A DNA stretch of 15,134 nt from JBARCX01 sp049794535 (GTDB lineage Bacteria; Pseudomonadota; Gammaproteobacteria; Xanthomonadales; Rhodanobacteraceae): contig JBARCX010000265.1 of NCBI GenBank assembly GCA_049794535.1, positions 1-15,134 of the forward strand, in the 5' to 3' direction. This document shows positions 6,225 through 13,399 of this stretch, piece by piece. The translations under genes and the position numbers were made by a program. The first letter of the stretch is position 1; the number at the start of each line of letters is the position of its first letter. A model generated the notes under the pieces. The model saw nothing but the letters and a program-made list of their open reading frames with translations, was not told the origin of the DNA and ran no database searches.

Positions 6225-7373
6225 ATGCTCAAGTTCTGGAAGAAAAAGCCCGCCGAAACGACACCGGAGCAAGCCGCCGATGCGCCAGCGCGCGCGATTG
6301 AGCAAGCTCAGCCGGTCGCTGACGTCATCCCAGTTGCGGTCACTGCACCTGACGTCATTGCATCTGATGCCGCCGTGCCCGATGTCATCGCGCCTGACGT
6401 AGCTCCTGCCGCGGAAGTTGTCACACTGCCGGCCCCACCCACCGAAACCCCCCCGGCCAAACGCAGCTGGCGCGAGCGACTTTCCGGCAGTGGCTTCGCA
6501 CGCGGATTGTCCTCGCTATTCGTACGTCACCCCAAGCTTGACGACGATCTACTGGACGAGCTGGAAACCACCCTGATCACCGCTGACGTCGGCATCGAAA
6601 CCAGCACCGAGCTGGTCGAGAACCTGCGCAAGCGCATGCACAAGCGCGAGTTTGCCGATGCTGGCGCACTGCTCGCCGCGCTGCGGCAAGAGCTGGTCAG
6701 CGTGCTGCGGCCGGTGCAGCAGCCGCTGGATATCTCAGGTCACAAGCCATTCGTGGTGCTTACCGTCGGCATCAATGGCGTGGGCAAGACCACCACCATC
6801 GGCAAGTTGGCGCGTCGTTGGAGCGATGAGGGGCAACAGGTGCTACTCGCTGCCGGCGATACCTTCCGTGCCGCCGCCGTAGAACAGCTCAAGACCTGGG
6901 GTGCGCGCAATCAGGTGCAGGTGATTTCGCAAGGACAGGATGCCGATTCCGCCAGCGTGATCTTCGACGCACTGCAAGCGGCACGCTCGCGCGGTACCGA
7001 TGTGCTGGTGGCAGACACCGCCGGCCGCCTGCACACCCAGGGCGGCCTGATGGACGAGCTGGGAAAGATCGCTCGGGTGCTGAAGAAGCTCGATGCCAAC
7101 GCACCGCATGAAGTGTTGATGGTGATCGACGGCACCACCGGCCAGAACGCGATCAGCCAGGTGCGCCAGTTCCGCCAGATCGTCGGCGTCACCGGCCTGG
7201 TCGTCACCAAGTTGGACGGCACCGCCAAGGGTGGCGTGGTGTTTGCGCTGGCACGCGAGTTCGGCCTGCCGATTCGCTTTGTCGGCCTTGGCGAAACCGC
7301 CACCGACCTGCGCGTATTCAATGCCGAGGACTATGTGGATGGCCTGTTGCCAGCAAACTTTGGTCTTGTGTAA
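6225..7373 (+). CDS. ftsY: Signal recognition particle receptor FtsY
   Basis: The membrane-associated SRP receptor GTPase, which docks SRP-ribosome complexes at the Sec translocon. 382 residues. Residues 1-80 form the variable A domain. Here it is Ala/Pro/Val rich and starts with a basic, amphipathic MLKFWKKK that may touch the membrane. Residues 81-170 are the helical N domain. The G domain follows: GINGVGKTTT (182-191, P-loop), DTFRAAA (212-218), DTAGR (264-268) and TKLDG (328-332), with GLGE near 354. All GTPase motifs are intact. The ribosome site before the ATG is poor. The A domain contains loose repeats of PDVI/SDAA type. The gene is divergent from rsmD and is followed 24 bases later by the AsmA-like gene, with no terminator visible between them. 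Confidence 0.97.
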   Translation: MLKFWKKKPAETTPEQAADAPARAIEQAQPVADVIPVAVTAPDVIASDAAVPDVIAPDVAPAAEVVTLPAPPTETPPAKRSWRERLSGSGFARGLSSLFVRHPKLDDDLLDELETTLITADVGIETSTELVENLRKRMHKREFADAGALLAALRQELVSVLRPVQQPLDISGHKPFVVLTVGINGVGKTTTIGKLARRWSDEGQQVLLAAGDTFRAAAVEQLKTWGARNQVQVISQGQDADSASVIFDALQAARSRGTDVLVADTAGRLHTQGGLMDELGKIARVLKKLDANAPHEVLMVIDGTTGQNAISQVRQFRQIVGVTGLVVTKLDGTAKGGVVFALAREFGLPIRFVGLGETATDLRVFNAEDYVDGLLPANFGLV

Positions 7374-7397
7374 TCAGTCAGTGATGACTTATCAGCC

Positions 7398-8480
7398 ATG
7401 ACCCTATCGCTTCGCTTGCGCGTATTACTGATCGTCTGCGCCAGTGTGGTGCTGGCGATCGCGCTTACGGCGCTGGTCTCGGTCTATCTGCTGCTGCAGC
7501 CGGATCGCTTTACCGCCATGTTGCAAGCGCAAGCACGCGATGTCGGATTGGAGCTGAGCGTATCGAGCCCAGCCAGCCCCACGCTATTCCCTCACCCAGC
7601 ACTTGAACTGCAGGGTTTGACGCTCATCGCGCGCAACGCGGATATGCCCATCCTGCTTGCCGTGCGTGGGCGACTGACACTGCCATGGCACACGCTGTTT
7701 GGCGGCCCCACGGTGATCTCGCGGCTGGATATCGATTCGCCACGCGTGGATCTCGATGCCTTGCAGGCGTGGTTGTCCAACTTACCCCCTCGCCCGGCCG
7801 GCGAACCGATGCAAATCCCACGCGTCGATGCCGGTATACGCATCTACAGCGGCAGCGTGGTGCGCGGCGACCAGTTGCTGCTACGCGACGTCAGGCTCGA
7901 AGCCGGCAAACTCGCACCGGACCGCCCCTTCCCGCTTGACCTTTCCGCACAAACCGCCGATGGCACGCCGCTGCATCTGCAGCTCTCCGCCACCCCGCAC
8001 ATGGAGGCCGATGTGCTGCAACTGGAAGACATCGGCTTGCGGCTGTCGCAAGGCAACACGCTGTCGCTGCAATTGACGGGCGGAGCACACTGGCACGGTG
8101 CGGCCAATGCGTCGCTGCAACTGAGCGGCAAGCTCGATCACGCCAATGCCGGCACGTACAACACATCGCTCACGCTCACCCCAGCCAACCAACAAGATCC
8201 TCTGCTGCTCGCGCTGAAGCTGGACGGCAAGGACAATCACATCGATCTGCGCCTGCCGCCCATCGCATTGACCAACTGGTGGACGCAATTGAGCAACTCG
8301 CAAGATCCACAGCTCGCCGTGCCACCCGGCAGCGGTCGCATCGAAGTGGCCAAGCTCGACACCGGCAGCATGCATATCGAAGGGCTGAGCGTGCAAGCCG
8401 GTGATGCCGTACCTGCCAGCGCAGCCAGCACCGCAGCACCGGCACCTGCCAACATCGCAACGCCACACAAGTCAAAGTGA
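7398..8480 (+). CDS. AsmA-like inner-membrane-anchored envelope protein
   Basis: 360 residues. A basic start (RLR) is followed by a strong membrane segment at about residues 9-33, then a large periplasmic part made of alternating beta-strand patterns. The opening after the helix (LLQPDRFTAML, then ALELQGLTL and LDIDSPRVDLDALQAWL) is the typical layout of the N-terminal AsmA domain, whose members are thought to work at the envelope in lipid transport or outer-membrane assembly. It is shorter than E. coli AsmA (about 600 residues) and lacks a recognisable C-terminal AsmA repeat. It ends in an Ala/Pro-rich low-complexity tail. Its TGA overlaps the mutY GTG start (GTGA), so the two are translationally coupled. 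Family membership is likely but not proven; the role is unknown. Confidence 0.75.
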   Translation: MTLSLRLRVLLIVCASVVLAIALTALVSVYLLLQPDRFTAMLQAQARDVGLELSVSSPASPTLFPHPALELQGLTLIARNADMPILLAVRGRLTLPWHTLFGGPTVISRLDIDSPRVDLDALQAWLSNLPPRPAGEPMQIPRVDAGIRIYSGSVVRGDQLLLRDVRLEAGKLAPDRPFPLDLSAQTADGTPLHLQLSATPHMEADVLQLEDIGLRLSQGNTLSLQLTGGAHWHGAANASLQLSGKLDHANAGTYNTSLTLTPANQQDPLLLALKLDGKDNHIDLRLPPIALTNWWTQLSNSQDPQLAVPPGSGRIEVAKLDTGSMHIEGLSVQAGDAVPASAASTAAPAPANIATPHKSK

Positions 8481-9598
8481 ATCCTTTCGCTACCGCCCTG
8501 CTGGCCTGGTTCGATCACCACGGCCGCCACGATCTGCCTTGGCAGCAAGCCGAGAAGAATGGCCAGCGCGCCGCATATCGCGTGTGGTTATCGGAAATCA
8601 TGCTGCAGCAAACTCAGGTCGCTACGGTAATTCCGTACTTTCAGCGTTTCGTCGATGCATTACCCACGTTGCGCGATCTTGCAGCGGCGAATGAGGACAC
8701 TGTGCTCGCGCTGTGGTCTGGGTTGGGCTACTACCGTCGTGCGCGCTTCCTGCATCGCGCAGCTCAGCTATGCGTAGAACATCACGGTAGCGAAATGCCG
8801 CGTGATTTCGATGCACTCGCCGCACTGCCCGGCATCGGCCGCTCCACGGCTGGCGCGATCCTGGCGCAAGCGTATGACCTGCGCTTTCCGATACTCGACG
8901 GCAACGTCAAACGCGTACTCACCCGCTATCACGGCATTCACGGTCACCCGGGCCAGAGTGCTGTGGAAAAACAGTTATGGCTGCACGCCGATGCGCACAC
9001 GCCGGAACAGCGCGTAGCCGACTACACCCAGGCGATCATGGATCTGGGTGCCACCGTCTGCGTGCGTTCGCGGCCGCTATGCGGCGCTTGCCCGCTGGCT
9101 AGCGATTGCGTTGCCTATCGCGATGGCCTCACCGCGCAGCTGCCCAGCAGTAAGCCCGGCAAGACCATCCCCACACGCGCCACGGTCATGCTGATCCTGC
9201 GTGATGCGAAGCAGCGCGTACTTCTCGAACGGCGCGGCCCACAAGGCGTGTGGTCGGGCCTGTGGAGCCTGCCCGAGGCCGTCGACCACGATGGCGCATG
9301 GCGGCTCGCCCAGCAGCATGCGCAGATCGACGATGCGCAAGGCCTGGCGCCGTTCGTCCACGTGTTCAGTCATTACAAACTGCAGATCGAGCCACTATTG
9401 TTTGATGGCGCGACAGCACACCGCGGCATCGCCGATAATCCGCACCTACGCTGGTGCGATGCCGATGAACTCGCCGCGCTCGGCCTGCCAGCCCCCGTCC
9501 GCAGCCTGTTGCTCGCCCTCGCTACGGCAACCGCGCCAGAGTTACCCCTCACCCTGCCCGCCGCTCAACCCAGCGCAGGCAAAAGGAAAAAAGCATGA
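8477..9598 (+). CDS. mutY: A/G-specific adenine glycosylase
   Basis: Removes adenine mispaired with 8-oxoguanine in DNA, as part of the GO repair system. 373 residues from a GTG start that overlaps the preceding stop by 4 bases. E40 in LSEIMLQQTQV is the catalytic acid. The helix-hairpin-helix LPGIGRSTAGAIL spans 117-129. D141 (ILDGNVKR) is the second catalytic residue. The 4Fe-4S loop is C195-x6-C202-x2-C205-x5-C211. Residues from about 233 form the NUDIX-like C-terminal domain that reads 8-oxoG, with FSHYKL at 297-302. About 20 residues longer than E. coli MutY because of a low-complexity lysine-ended tail. The stop overlaps the yggX start (ATGA). That order is also known in E. coli. Confidence 0.97.
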   Translation: MNPFATALLAWFDHHGRHDLPWQQAEKNGQRAAYRVWLSEIMLQQTQVATVIPYFQRFVDALPTLRDLAAANEDTVLALWSGLGYYRRARFLHRAAQLCVEHHGSEMPRDFDALAALPGIGRSTAGAILAQAYDLRFPILDGNVKRVLTRYHGIHGHPGQSAVEKQLWLHADAHTPEQRVADYTQAIMDLGATVCVRSRPLCGACPLASDCVAYRDGLTAQLPSSKPGKTIPTRATVMLILRDAKQRVLLERRGPQGVWSGLWSLPEAVDHDGAWRLAQQHAQIDDAQGLAPFVHVFSHYKLQIEPLLFDGATAHRGIADNPHLRWCDADELAALGLPAPVRSLLLALATATAPELPLTLPAAQPSAGKRKKA

Positions 9599-9873
9599 GC
9601 CGCACCATCCACTGCGCCAAGCTCGACATCGACGCCGAAGGCCTCGACTTCGCCCCCTGGCCCGGCCCGCTCGGTCAGCGCATCTATGCTGAGATTTCCA
9701 AGCCGGCCTGGCAGCAATGGATGGCCCACCAGACCATGCTGCTCAACGAATACCGCCTCAACCCGCTCGACCCCAAGGCACGCCAGTTCTTGAGCGCCGA
9801 GATGGAGAAATTCCTGTTCGGCGGCGGCGAAGTACAGCAGCCCGAGGGCTACGTCGCCCCCGACAAGTCTTGA
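9595..9873 (+). CDS. yggX: Fe(2+)-trafficking / oxidative damage protection protein
   Basis: A small cytosolic protein (92 residues) of the YggX family, which protects Fe-S clusters against oxidation and is thought to handle labile iron. The start MSRTIHC with C7 matches the conserved N-terminus. PGPLGQRIYAEISKPAWQQW (about 23-42), the following QTMLLNEYRLN, and the C-terminal PEGYVAPDKS are all characteristic. AAAGGA and further purines precede the ATG. The ATG overlaps the mutY stop, so an Fe-S DNA repair enzyme and its likely protector are made from one message. The TGA stop lies inside the -35 box of the following tRNA promoter. Confidence 0.96.
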   Translation: MSRTIHCAKLDIDAEGLDFAPWPGPLGQRIYAEISKPAWQQWMAHQTMLLNEYRLNPLDPKARQFLSAEMEKFLFGGGEVQQPEGYVAPDKS

Positions 9874-9898
9874 CGCAAAGCCCCATATCCGCTTAAAT
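9870..9898 (+). promoter_or_regulatory. Sigma70 promoter of tRNA-Phe
   Basis: TTGACG (9870-9875), a 17-base spacer, then TTAAAT (9893-9898). The -35 matches consensus in 5 of 6 bases and the -10 in 4 of 6. A GC-rich stretch, GCGCGG, follows the -10. This resembles the discriminator of stable-RNA promoters under stringent control. Transcription would start near 9905, about 38 bases before the tRNA. The -35 box overlaps the yggX stop codon. Confidence 0.7.
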
Positions 9899-9943
9899 GC
9901 GCGGCTCCACGTAGTACCGATGGCTCACAAGGCTATCCACTCT

Positions 9944-10019
9944 GGCTCGGTAGCTCAGTTGGTAGAGCAGGGGATTGAAAATCCCCGTGTCGGCGGTTCG
10001 ATTCCGTCCCGAGCCACCA
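9944..10019 (+). tRNA. tRNA-Phe (anticodon GAA)
   Basis: 76 bases with the CCA end encoded. The acceptor stem is GGCTCGG with CCGAGCC, discriminator A, then CCA. The D arm is GCTC-AGTTGGTA-GAGC. The anticodon arm is GGGGA-TTGAAAA-TCCCC, which places GAA at the anticodon. The variable loop is GTGTC. The T arm is GGCGG-TTCGATT-CCGTC with one G-U pair. All conserved positions are present, so it should be functional. It has its own promoter upstream and an intrinsic terminator 7 bases downstream. Confidence 0.98.
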
Positions 10020-10025
10020 TGTTTC

Positions 10026-10061
10026 AAAGGGCCCGCAGCGATGTGGGCCTTTTTGTTTTTT
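10026..10061 (+). terminator. Rho-independent terminator after tRNA-Phe
   Basis: An 11-bp stem (10026-10036 with 10043-10053, two G-U pairs) around the loop AGCGAT, running into TTTTGTTTTTT. This is a strong classic terminator for the tRNA. It probably also ends readthrough from the mutY-yggX message, because none is visible between yggX and the tRNA. Confidence 0.92.
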
Positions 10062-10064
10062 ACG

Positions 10065-10084
10065 TTGCGCCAAATTTGCGCCAA
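10065..10084 (+). repeat. Short direct repeat TTGCGCCAA just past the tRNA terminator
   Basis: TTGCGCCAA at 10065-10073 and again at 10076-10084, separated by AT; the centre contains the palindrome CAAATTTG (10071-10078). It lies in the 255-base gene-free stretch between the tRNA terminator and the TauE/SafE gene, where I see nothing else. It could be a protein-binding site or a trace of past integration beside a tRNA. There is no integrase in the window. Confidence 0.45.
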
Positions 10085-10316
10085 CATCTAACCGTAACGG
10101 CCGAACCTATAGGCATACAGCGCACTCAACGTCCGTGCCGCATGAGCCGTGCGACCACATGGCGATCTCAACGGGCCTTCTGCGCGCGGCATACGTAGCC
10201 ACTCATCAATCACACGACGGCCATTTAGTCATCGCTTGGAGCCGGCGTCACGATGGCGCGTACACGTAGCGGCATCGTTGATTTCACCGAGAACGGCAGG
10301 CGCCTTGGCAGCGCAC

Positions 10317-11075
10317 CTAACTCATCACAAACAAACCTACCGTCAGCGCAATACCGATGCAGACAATAGCGATACGCAATGCCTTCTCGTTGACCCGCTG
10401 CATCAGATAGGCGCCGATCTGGCCGCCTGCGATCGCAGGGATCGCCACGCAGGCGATCAACAACCACGGCAAGACGCGCGCCTGCACCAGGAAGATCACT
10501 ACCGCCGAAGCGTTCATCACAGCCGCCAGCACATTCTTGGTTGCACCGGCCGCGCGCACGCCGAGGCCCGCCGCGGTAAGCGCGGCCATCATCAGAATGC
10601 CGATGCCACCACCGAAATAGCCACCGTAGATCGCGATGCAGAACTGCATAGACATGGCAGCGTGCCTGCCCAGAGCCTGCTTGGCACCGCCTCTGGGTGG
10701 CTTCCTGAAAAAGCTGCCCCAGGCAAAAACCACCGTGGCGAATAACACCAAATACGGTACCAAATGCGTGAAGACACTGACCGGTGTCACCAGCAGCAGG
10801 ATGGCCCCTAACGCGCCACCGACCAGACTGATCCACAGTAGCGTACGGAACGACAAACCTTCAGCACCGGTCACGTGCGCGCGGCCGGCCAACCCGGTAG
10901 TCACCTGACCAGGGAACAAGGCAATAGTGGAAGCGATATTCGCCGCGCGCGGATCAAGGCCGGCGAATAGCAGAGCGGGAAGGGTCAGGAAGGAGCCGCC
11001 GCCAGCGAGTGCGTTCTGCACCCCGGCAGCGAACGATGCAAGGATCAATACCATCCAAGACCATGTCGAGTGCAC
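10317..11075 (-). CDS. TSUP (TauE/SafE) family membrane transporter
   Basis: 252 residues from a GTG at 11075, with GGATG about 10 bases upstream. The protein is almost entirely hydrophobic, with about eight predicted membrane helices in two related halves. Early residues FAAGVQNALAGGGSFLTLPA and the second-half GGYFGGGIGILMMAAL are the two glycine-rich repeats that define the TauE/SafE (PF01925) family. Characterised members move sulfite, sulfoacetate or other small organosulfur anions across the inner membrane. The substrate here cannot be told, and no sulfur genes are adjacent. An in-frame ATG at 11054 would remove the residues before the first helix and is less likely. It probably forms its own transcript. 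The gap to the DUF2867 gene is about 150 bases and no clear promoter was found. Confidence 0.9.
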   Translation of the reverse strand: MHSTWSWMVLILASFAAGVQNALAGGGSFLTLPALLFAGLDPRAANIASTIALFPGQVTTGLAGRAHVTGAEGLSFRTLLWISLVGGALGAILLLVTPVSVFTHLVPYLVLFATVVFAWGSFFRKPPRGGAKQALGRHAAMSMQFCIAIYGGYFGGGIGILMMAALTAAGLGVRAAGATKNVLAAVMNASAVVIFLVQARVLPWLLIACVAIPAIAGGQIGAYLMQRVNEKALRIAIVCIGIALTVGLFVMS

Positions 11076-11224
11076 GGCAACTCATCCGTCTAAAATTCAA
11101 CCCATTATGCAATGGCTCCTCGCACTCAGCCTTACAGCCGGTACCGCTGCCCAGTGCCACGACTGAACGGGACAACGCTCACACCCCGTCTCATTGCAAA
11201 CATACAGACCGGTCTCTGACATCA

Positions 11225-11779
11225 TCAAGCCCAGCCCCTGAGCGCAGCCCGGCGAAGGTTGGAGCGGACGACGAGTCGATGAAACGGTGCAATCAGTGCG
11301 ATATACGCACGGCCAAACCGGTTGTGGCACATGGCGACTGTTGTGGCGACAAGCTCCCTGTCTTGGCCGTTACGCGTAGGACGCACTAGCAGCGATGCTT
11401 TGAAATCCAGGTGTTTATCGTCCTCGCCGACAATCAGCTCACGCTCTGACTGCTGAAGAATTCTGAAAAAATCGATGTGCCCCGTTGCGCCCGAACGCAC
11501 CTCATCGCGGATGTGCGTGGAAGTCTTGACGCCGAAGCTGGCGACAGCGACATCCCGCAGGCGAAGCAACATCTTCACCCATGGCGCCGGGTGACCGAGT
11601 ACGGCGCAAGCGAGTGCGTTGATATCGTGTGTAGCACCTCTCGGCAGCACGATAGCGAAGGCGTCTGCAAGGTTGGCGCCTTCGAATAGATGAGCAAGTA
11701 CGCTGTCACCGGGCAACTCGACAGATCTTGCTCGGCGGGCATCCATAGGGCCCGCTTGCGCTGATAGCTCGATGGTCAC
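11225..11779 (-). CDS. DUF2867 family protein
   Basis: 184 residues from a GTG at 11779, with AGAGGA six bases upstream; the first ATG (11746) would lose 11 residues. Recognised as DUF2867 from the order of ADAFAIVLP, PAPWVKMLLRLRD with a following FGVKT, ELIVGEDDKHLDFKASL and CHNRFGRAYIALIAPFHRLV. The protein is soluble with no signal peptide. In other bacteria this domain occurs alone or behind an NAD(P)-binding epimerase-like domain (YbjT type). Here it stands alone. It has no known reaction. It is transcribed away from the drug exporter on the right, with a 297-base gap between them that contains AT-rich palindromes. Confidence 0.8.
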   Translation of the reverse strand: MTIELSAQAGPMDARRARSVELPGDSVLAHLFEGANLADAFAIVLPRGATHDINALACAVLGHPAPWVKMLLRLRDVAVASFGVKTSTHIRDEVRSGATGHIDFFRILQQSERELIVGEDDKHLDFKASLLVRPTRNGQDRELVATTVAMCHNRFGRAYIALIAPFHRLVVRSNLRRAALRGWA

Positions 11780-11939
11780 TGACTATCCTCTGAAGATCAT
11801 GAAGCGAAGTACCACATTGAGCCTTCAGCGTAACGTATTCGTGTTGGCTCCTGATGCAGAGACGTCCGCTGCGCAACGGTTTTCGCTGCCCGATTTCAAT
11901 GGCACTGGCCCAATGGTGCTGGACACTCCCATAACGAGC

Positions 11940-11974
11940 ACTTGAATTTAAGTACCGCATAGTTTAATAATTAA
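11940..11974 (+). promoter_or_regulatory. AT-rich palindromic region with a candidate promoter for the Bcr/CflA gene
   Basis: TTGAAT (11942-11947), an 18-base spacer and AATAAT (11966-11971) form a plausible sigma70 promoter pointing at the exporter, with a leader near 95 bases. The -35 lies inside ACTTGAATTTAAGT (11940-11953, palindromic with one mismatch), and the -10 lies inside TTAATAATTAA (11964-11974, perfect around a central A). Such symmetric sites over both boxes suggest repressor binding, but no regulator gene is adjacent. In the remainder of 11780-12076 I see nothing else. Confidence 0.45.
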
Positions 11975-12076
11975 GTATACCTGCCGAATCCCCGCCGCCT
12001 CTTGCCCGAACGATGTTCGGCCGAGCCTGTGTGGTGACGCCTTCACTCCGGCTCACGCGATCAAGGACACCCACTC

Positions 12077-13288
12077 ATGACATCCCGGCTTTTTGGGGCG
12101 GCGCTCATCCTCGGTTTGCTGTCGGCGATTGGGCCGTTCGCGATCGACATGTATCTGCCTGCACTGCCTACGATCAAAGCGAGCCTGCATACCGATGTAG
12201 ACACGGTGCAGATGAGCCTGATGGCGTTCTTTGTGTCGCTGGGCATTGGGCAGTTGGTGTACGGCCCGCTGTCAGACATGGTGGGACGCAAGCTGCCGAT
12301 TTATTTCGGTCTGGTGGTCTTCGCGCTGGGCAGTATCGGTTGTGCGCTGGCACCGGATATCCACACCTTGATTGCGTTTCGTTTTCTCCAGGGCCTGGGC
12401 GCCTGCGCTGGCATGGTGGTACCGCGTGCCATCGTGCGTGATATGCACACCGGCCACGAAGCTGCGCGACTGATGTCACTGCTGATGCTGGTGTTTAGCG
12501 TGTCGCCGATCCTTGCGCCGTTGACGGGTAGCCTGGTGATTCGACTGGCGAGTTGGCGTGGGATTTTCTGGACAGTGACGGGCGCAGCGGTATTCGGCCT
12601 GATTCTGGCCTCAACGGTACTCAAGGAAACACGGCCGCGCGAACTACGCGTGAATAGCAATGTGCGTACCGCCATCGCTGCCTATGGCACGCTTTTGAAG
12701 GATCGCCATTTCCTTGGCCTGGTTTCCATCTGCTCGTTCGGTGTCGCCAGCTTCTTTGCCTATCTGGCGAACTCGTCTTTCATCTTGATCGATCATTACG
12801 GTTTGTCACCGACCCTCTACAGCGTGGCGTTTTCGATCAACGCGGTGTCGTTTATTGGTGCTGCGCAGTTCACCGGAAAACTAGGGCAACGCTACGGTTT
12901 AGCGCGACTCGTGCGTACCGCCGTCGTAGGTTATGCGATAACCATGCTGACATTGCTGGCGCTCAACATCGCGGGCATGCATCAGCTCGGTGTGTTGATG
13001 GCTTTACTGTTCATCGGCTATGGCTTTCTCGGTTTGGTTATTCCGAGTTCGGCCGTGCTCGCACTTGAGGATCACGGCAAGATTGCTGGCACGGCGTCCG
13101 CTTTTCTGGGCACCATGCAATTCGTTACCGGCGCTTGCGTGATCGCAGTGATCGGGCGATTCCTCGATGGCACCGCATTGCCGATGGTGGCAGGCATTGC
13201 CGCGTGCTCGGTGGTGGCGTTGGTATTGGCGCAGAAAACGCTGCGTCATAAGCGTTACGCGATGACTGAAGCGGCTACCGTCGATTGA
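12077..13288 (+). CDS. Bcr/CflA-type MFS drug efflux transporter
   Basis: 403 residues with about twelve membrane helices, the size and plan of the Bcr/CflA branch (DHA1) of drug:proton antiporters in the inner membrane. Helix 1 carries FAIDMYLPALPTI (21-33), typical of this branch. Motif A is GPLSDMVGRK (63-72). RFLQGLGA (102-109) and the following R117 form motif B. SPILAPLTG (143-151) is the antiporter motif C. Start ATG at 12077 has AAGGA nine bases upstream. The substrate (bicyclomycin, chloramphenicol, sulfonamides or a metabolite) cannot be inferred. The AT-rich palindromic region upstream suggests regulation. A GC-rich hairpin follows the stop. Confidence 0.93.
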   Translation: MTSRLFGAALILGLLSAIGPFAIDMYLPALPTIKASLHTDVDTVQMSLMAFFVSLGIGQLVYGPLSDMVGRKLPIYFGLVVFALGSIGCALAPDIHTLIAFRFLQGLGACAGMVVPRAIVRDMHTGHEAARLMSLLMLVFSVSPILAPLTGSLVIRLASWRGIFWTVTGAAVFGLILASTVLKETRPRELRVNSNVRTAIAAYGTLLKDRHFLGLVSICSFGVASFFAYLANSSFILIDHYGLSPTLYSVAFSINAVSFIGAAQFTGKLGQRYGLARLVRTAVVGYAITMLTLLALNIAGMHQLGVLMALLFIGYGFLGLVIPSSAVLALEDHGKIAGTASAFLGTMQFVTGACVIAVIGRFLDGTALPMVAGIAACSVVALVLAQKTLRHKRYAMTEAATVD

Positions 13289-13297
13289 TGACTCATG

Positions 13298-13322
13298 CGC
13301 GAAGGCAATCTTGGCCTTCGCG
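13298..13322 (+). terminator. Hairpin after the Bcr/CflA gene, no U-tract
   Basis: A perfect 9-bp stem, CGCGAAGGC (13298-13306) with GCCTTCGCG (13314-13322), around a 7-base loop, starts 10 bases after the exporter stop. The next bases are TATACACT, not a T-run, so it is a stabilising 3' hairpin or a weak terminator rather than a classic one. Confidence 0.5.
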
Positions 13323-13399
13323 TATACACTGTAGGTGCTGGACCCGTGACGGATATGTTGCCTACTATCGAGGCAGCTTCCCCAACGAGAACGCCCCAC

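Noticed and set aside
5595..6305. A 236-codon open frame on the minus strand between rsmD and ftsY, with a KEKVTKEKVTKEKG stretch
   Set aside because: It is made of the hairpin-rich repeat, overlaps the ends of both neighbouring genes, has no ribosome site and shows no protein-like domain; its repeats follow the DNA repeats.
9893..10087. A 64-codon minus-strand frame with GSGRNRTADTGIFNPLLYQL
   Set aside because: This is the well-known spurious translation of the reverse strand of a tRNA gene; the tRNA-Phe fully explains the sequence.
10225..10836. A 203-codon minus-strand frame extending past the end of the TauE/SafE gene
   Set aside because: Most of it is an alternate frame of the transporter gene. 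The last 30 residues lie outside it but are too short and featureless to call a gene remnant.
11206..11215. Palindrome AGACCGGTCT just past the end of the DUF2867 gene
   Set aside because: A single 10-base palindrome without a loop or U-tract is within chance expectation for this length of sequence.
11706..11960. An 84-codon minus-strand frame upstream of and overlapping the DUF2867 gene
   Set aside because: No ribosome site, no recognisable protein pattern, and it overlaps the start of a better-supported gene.
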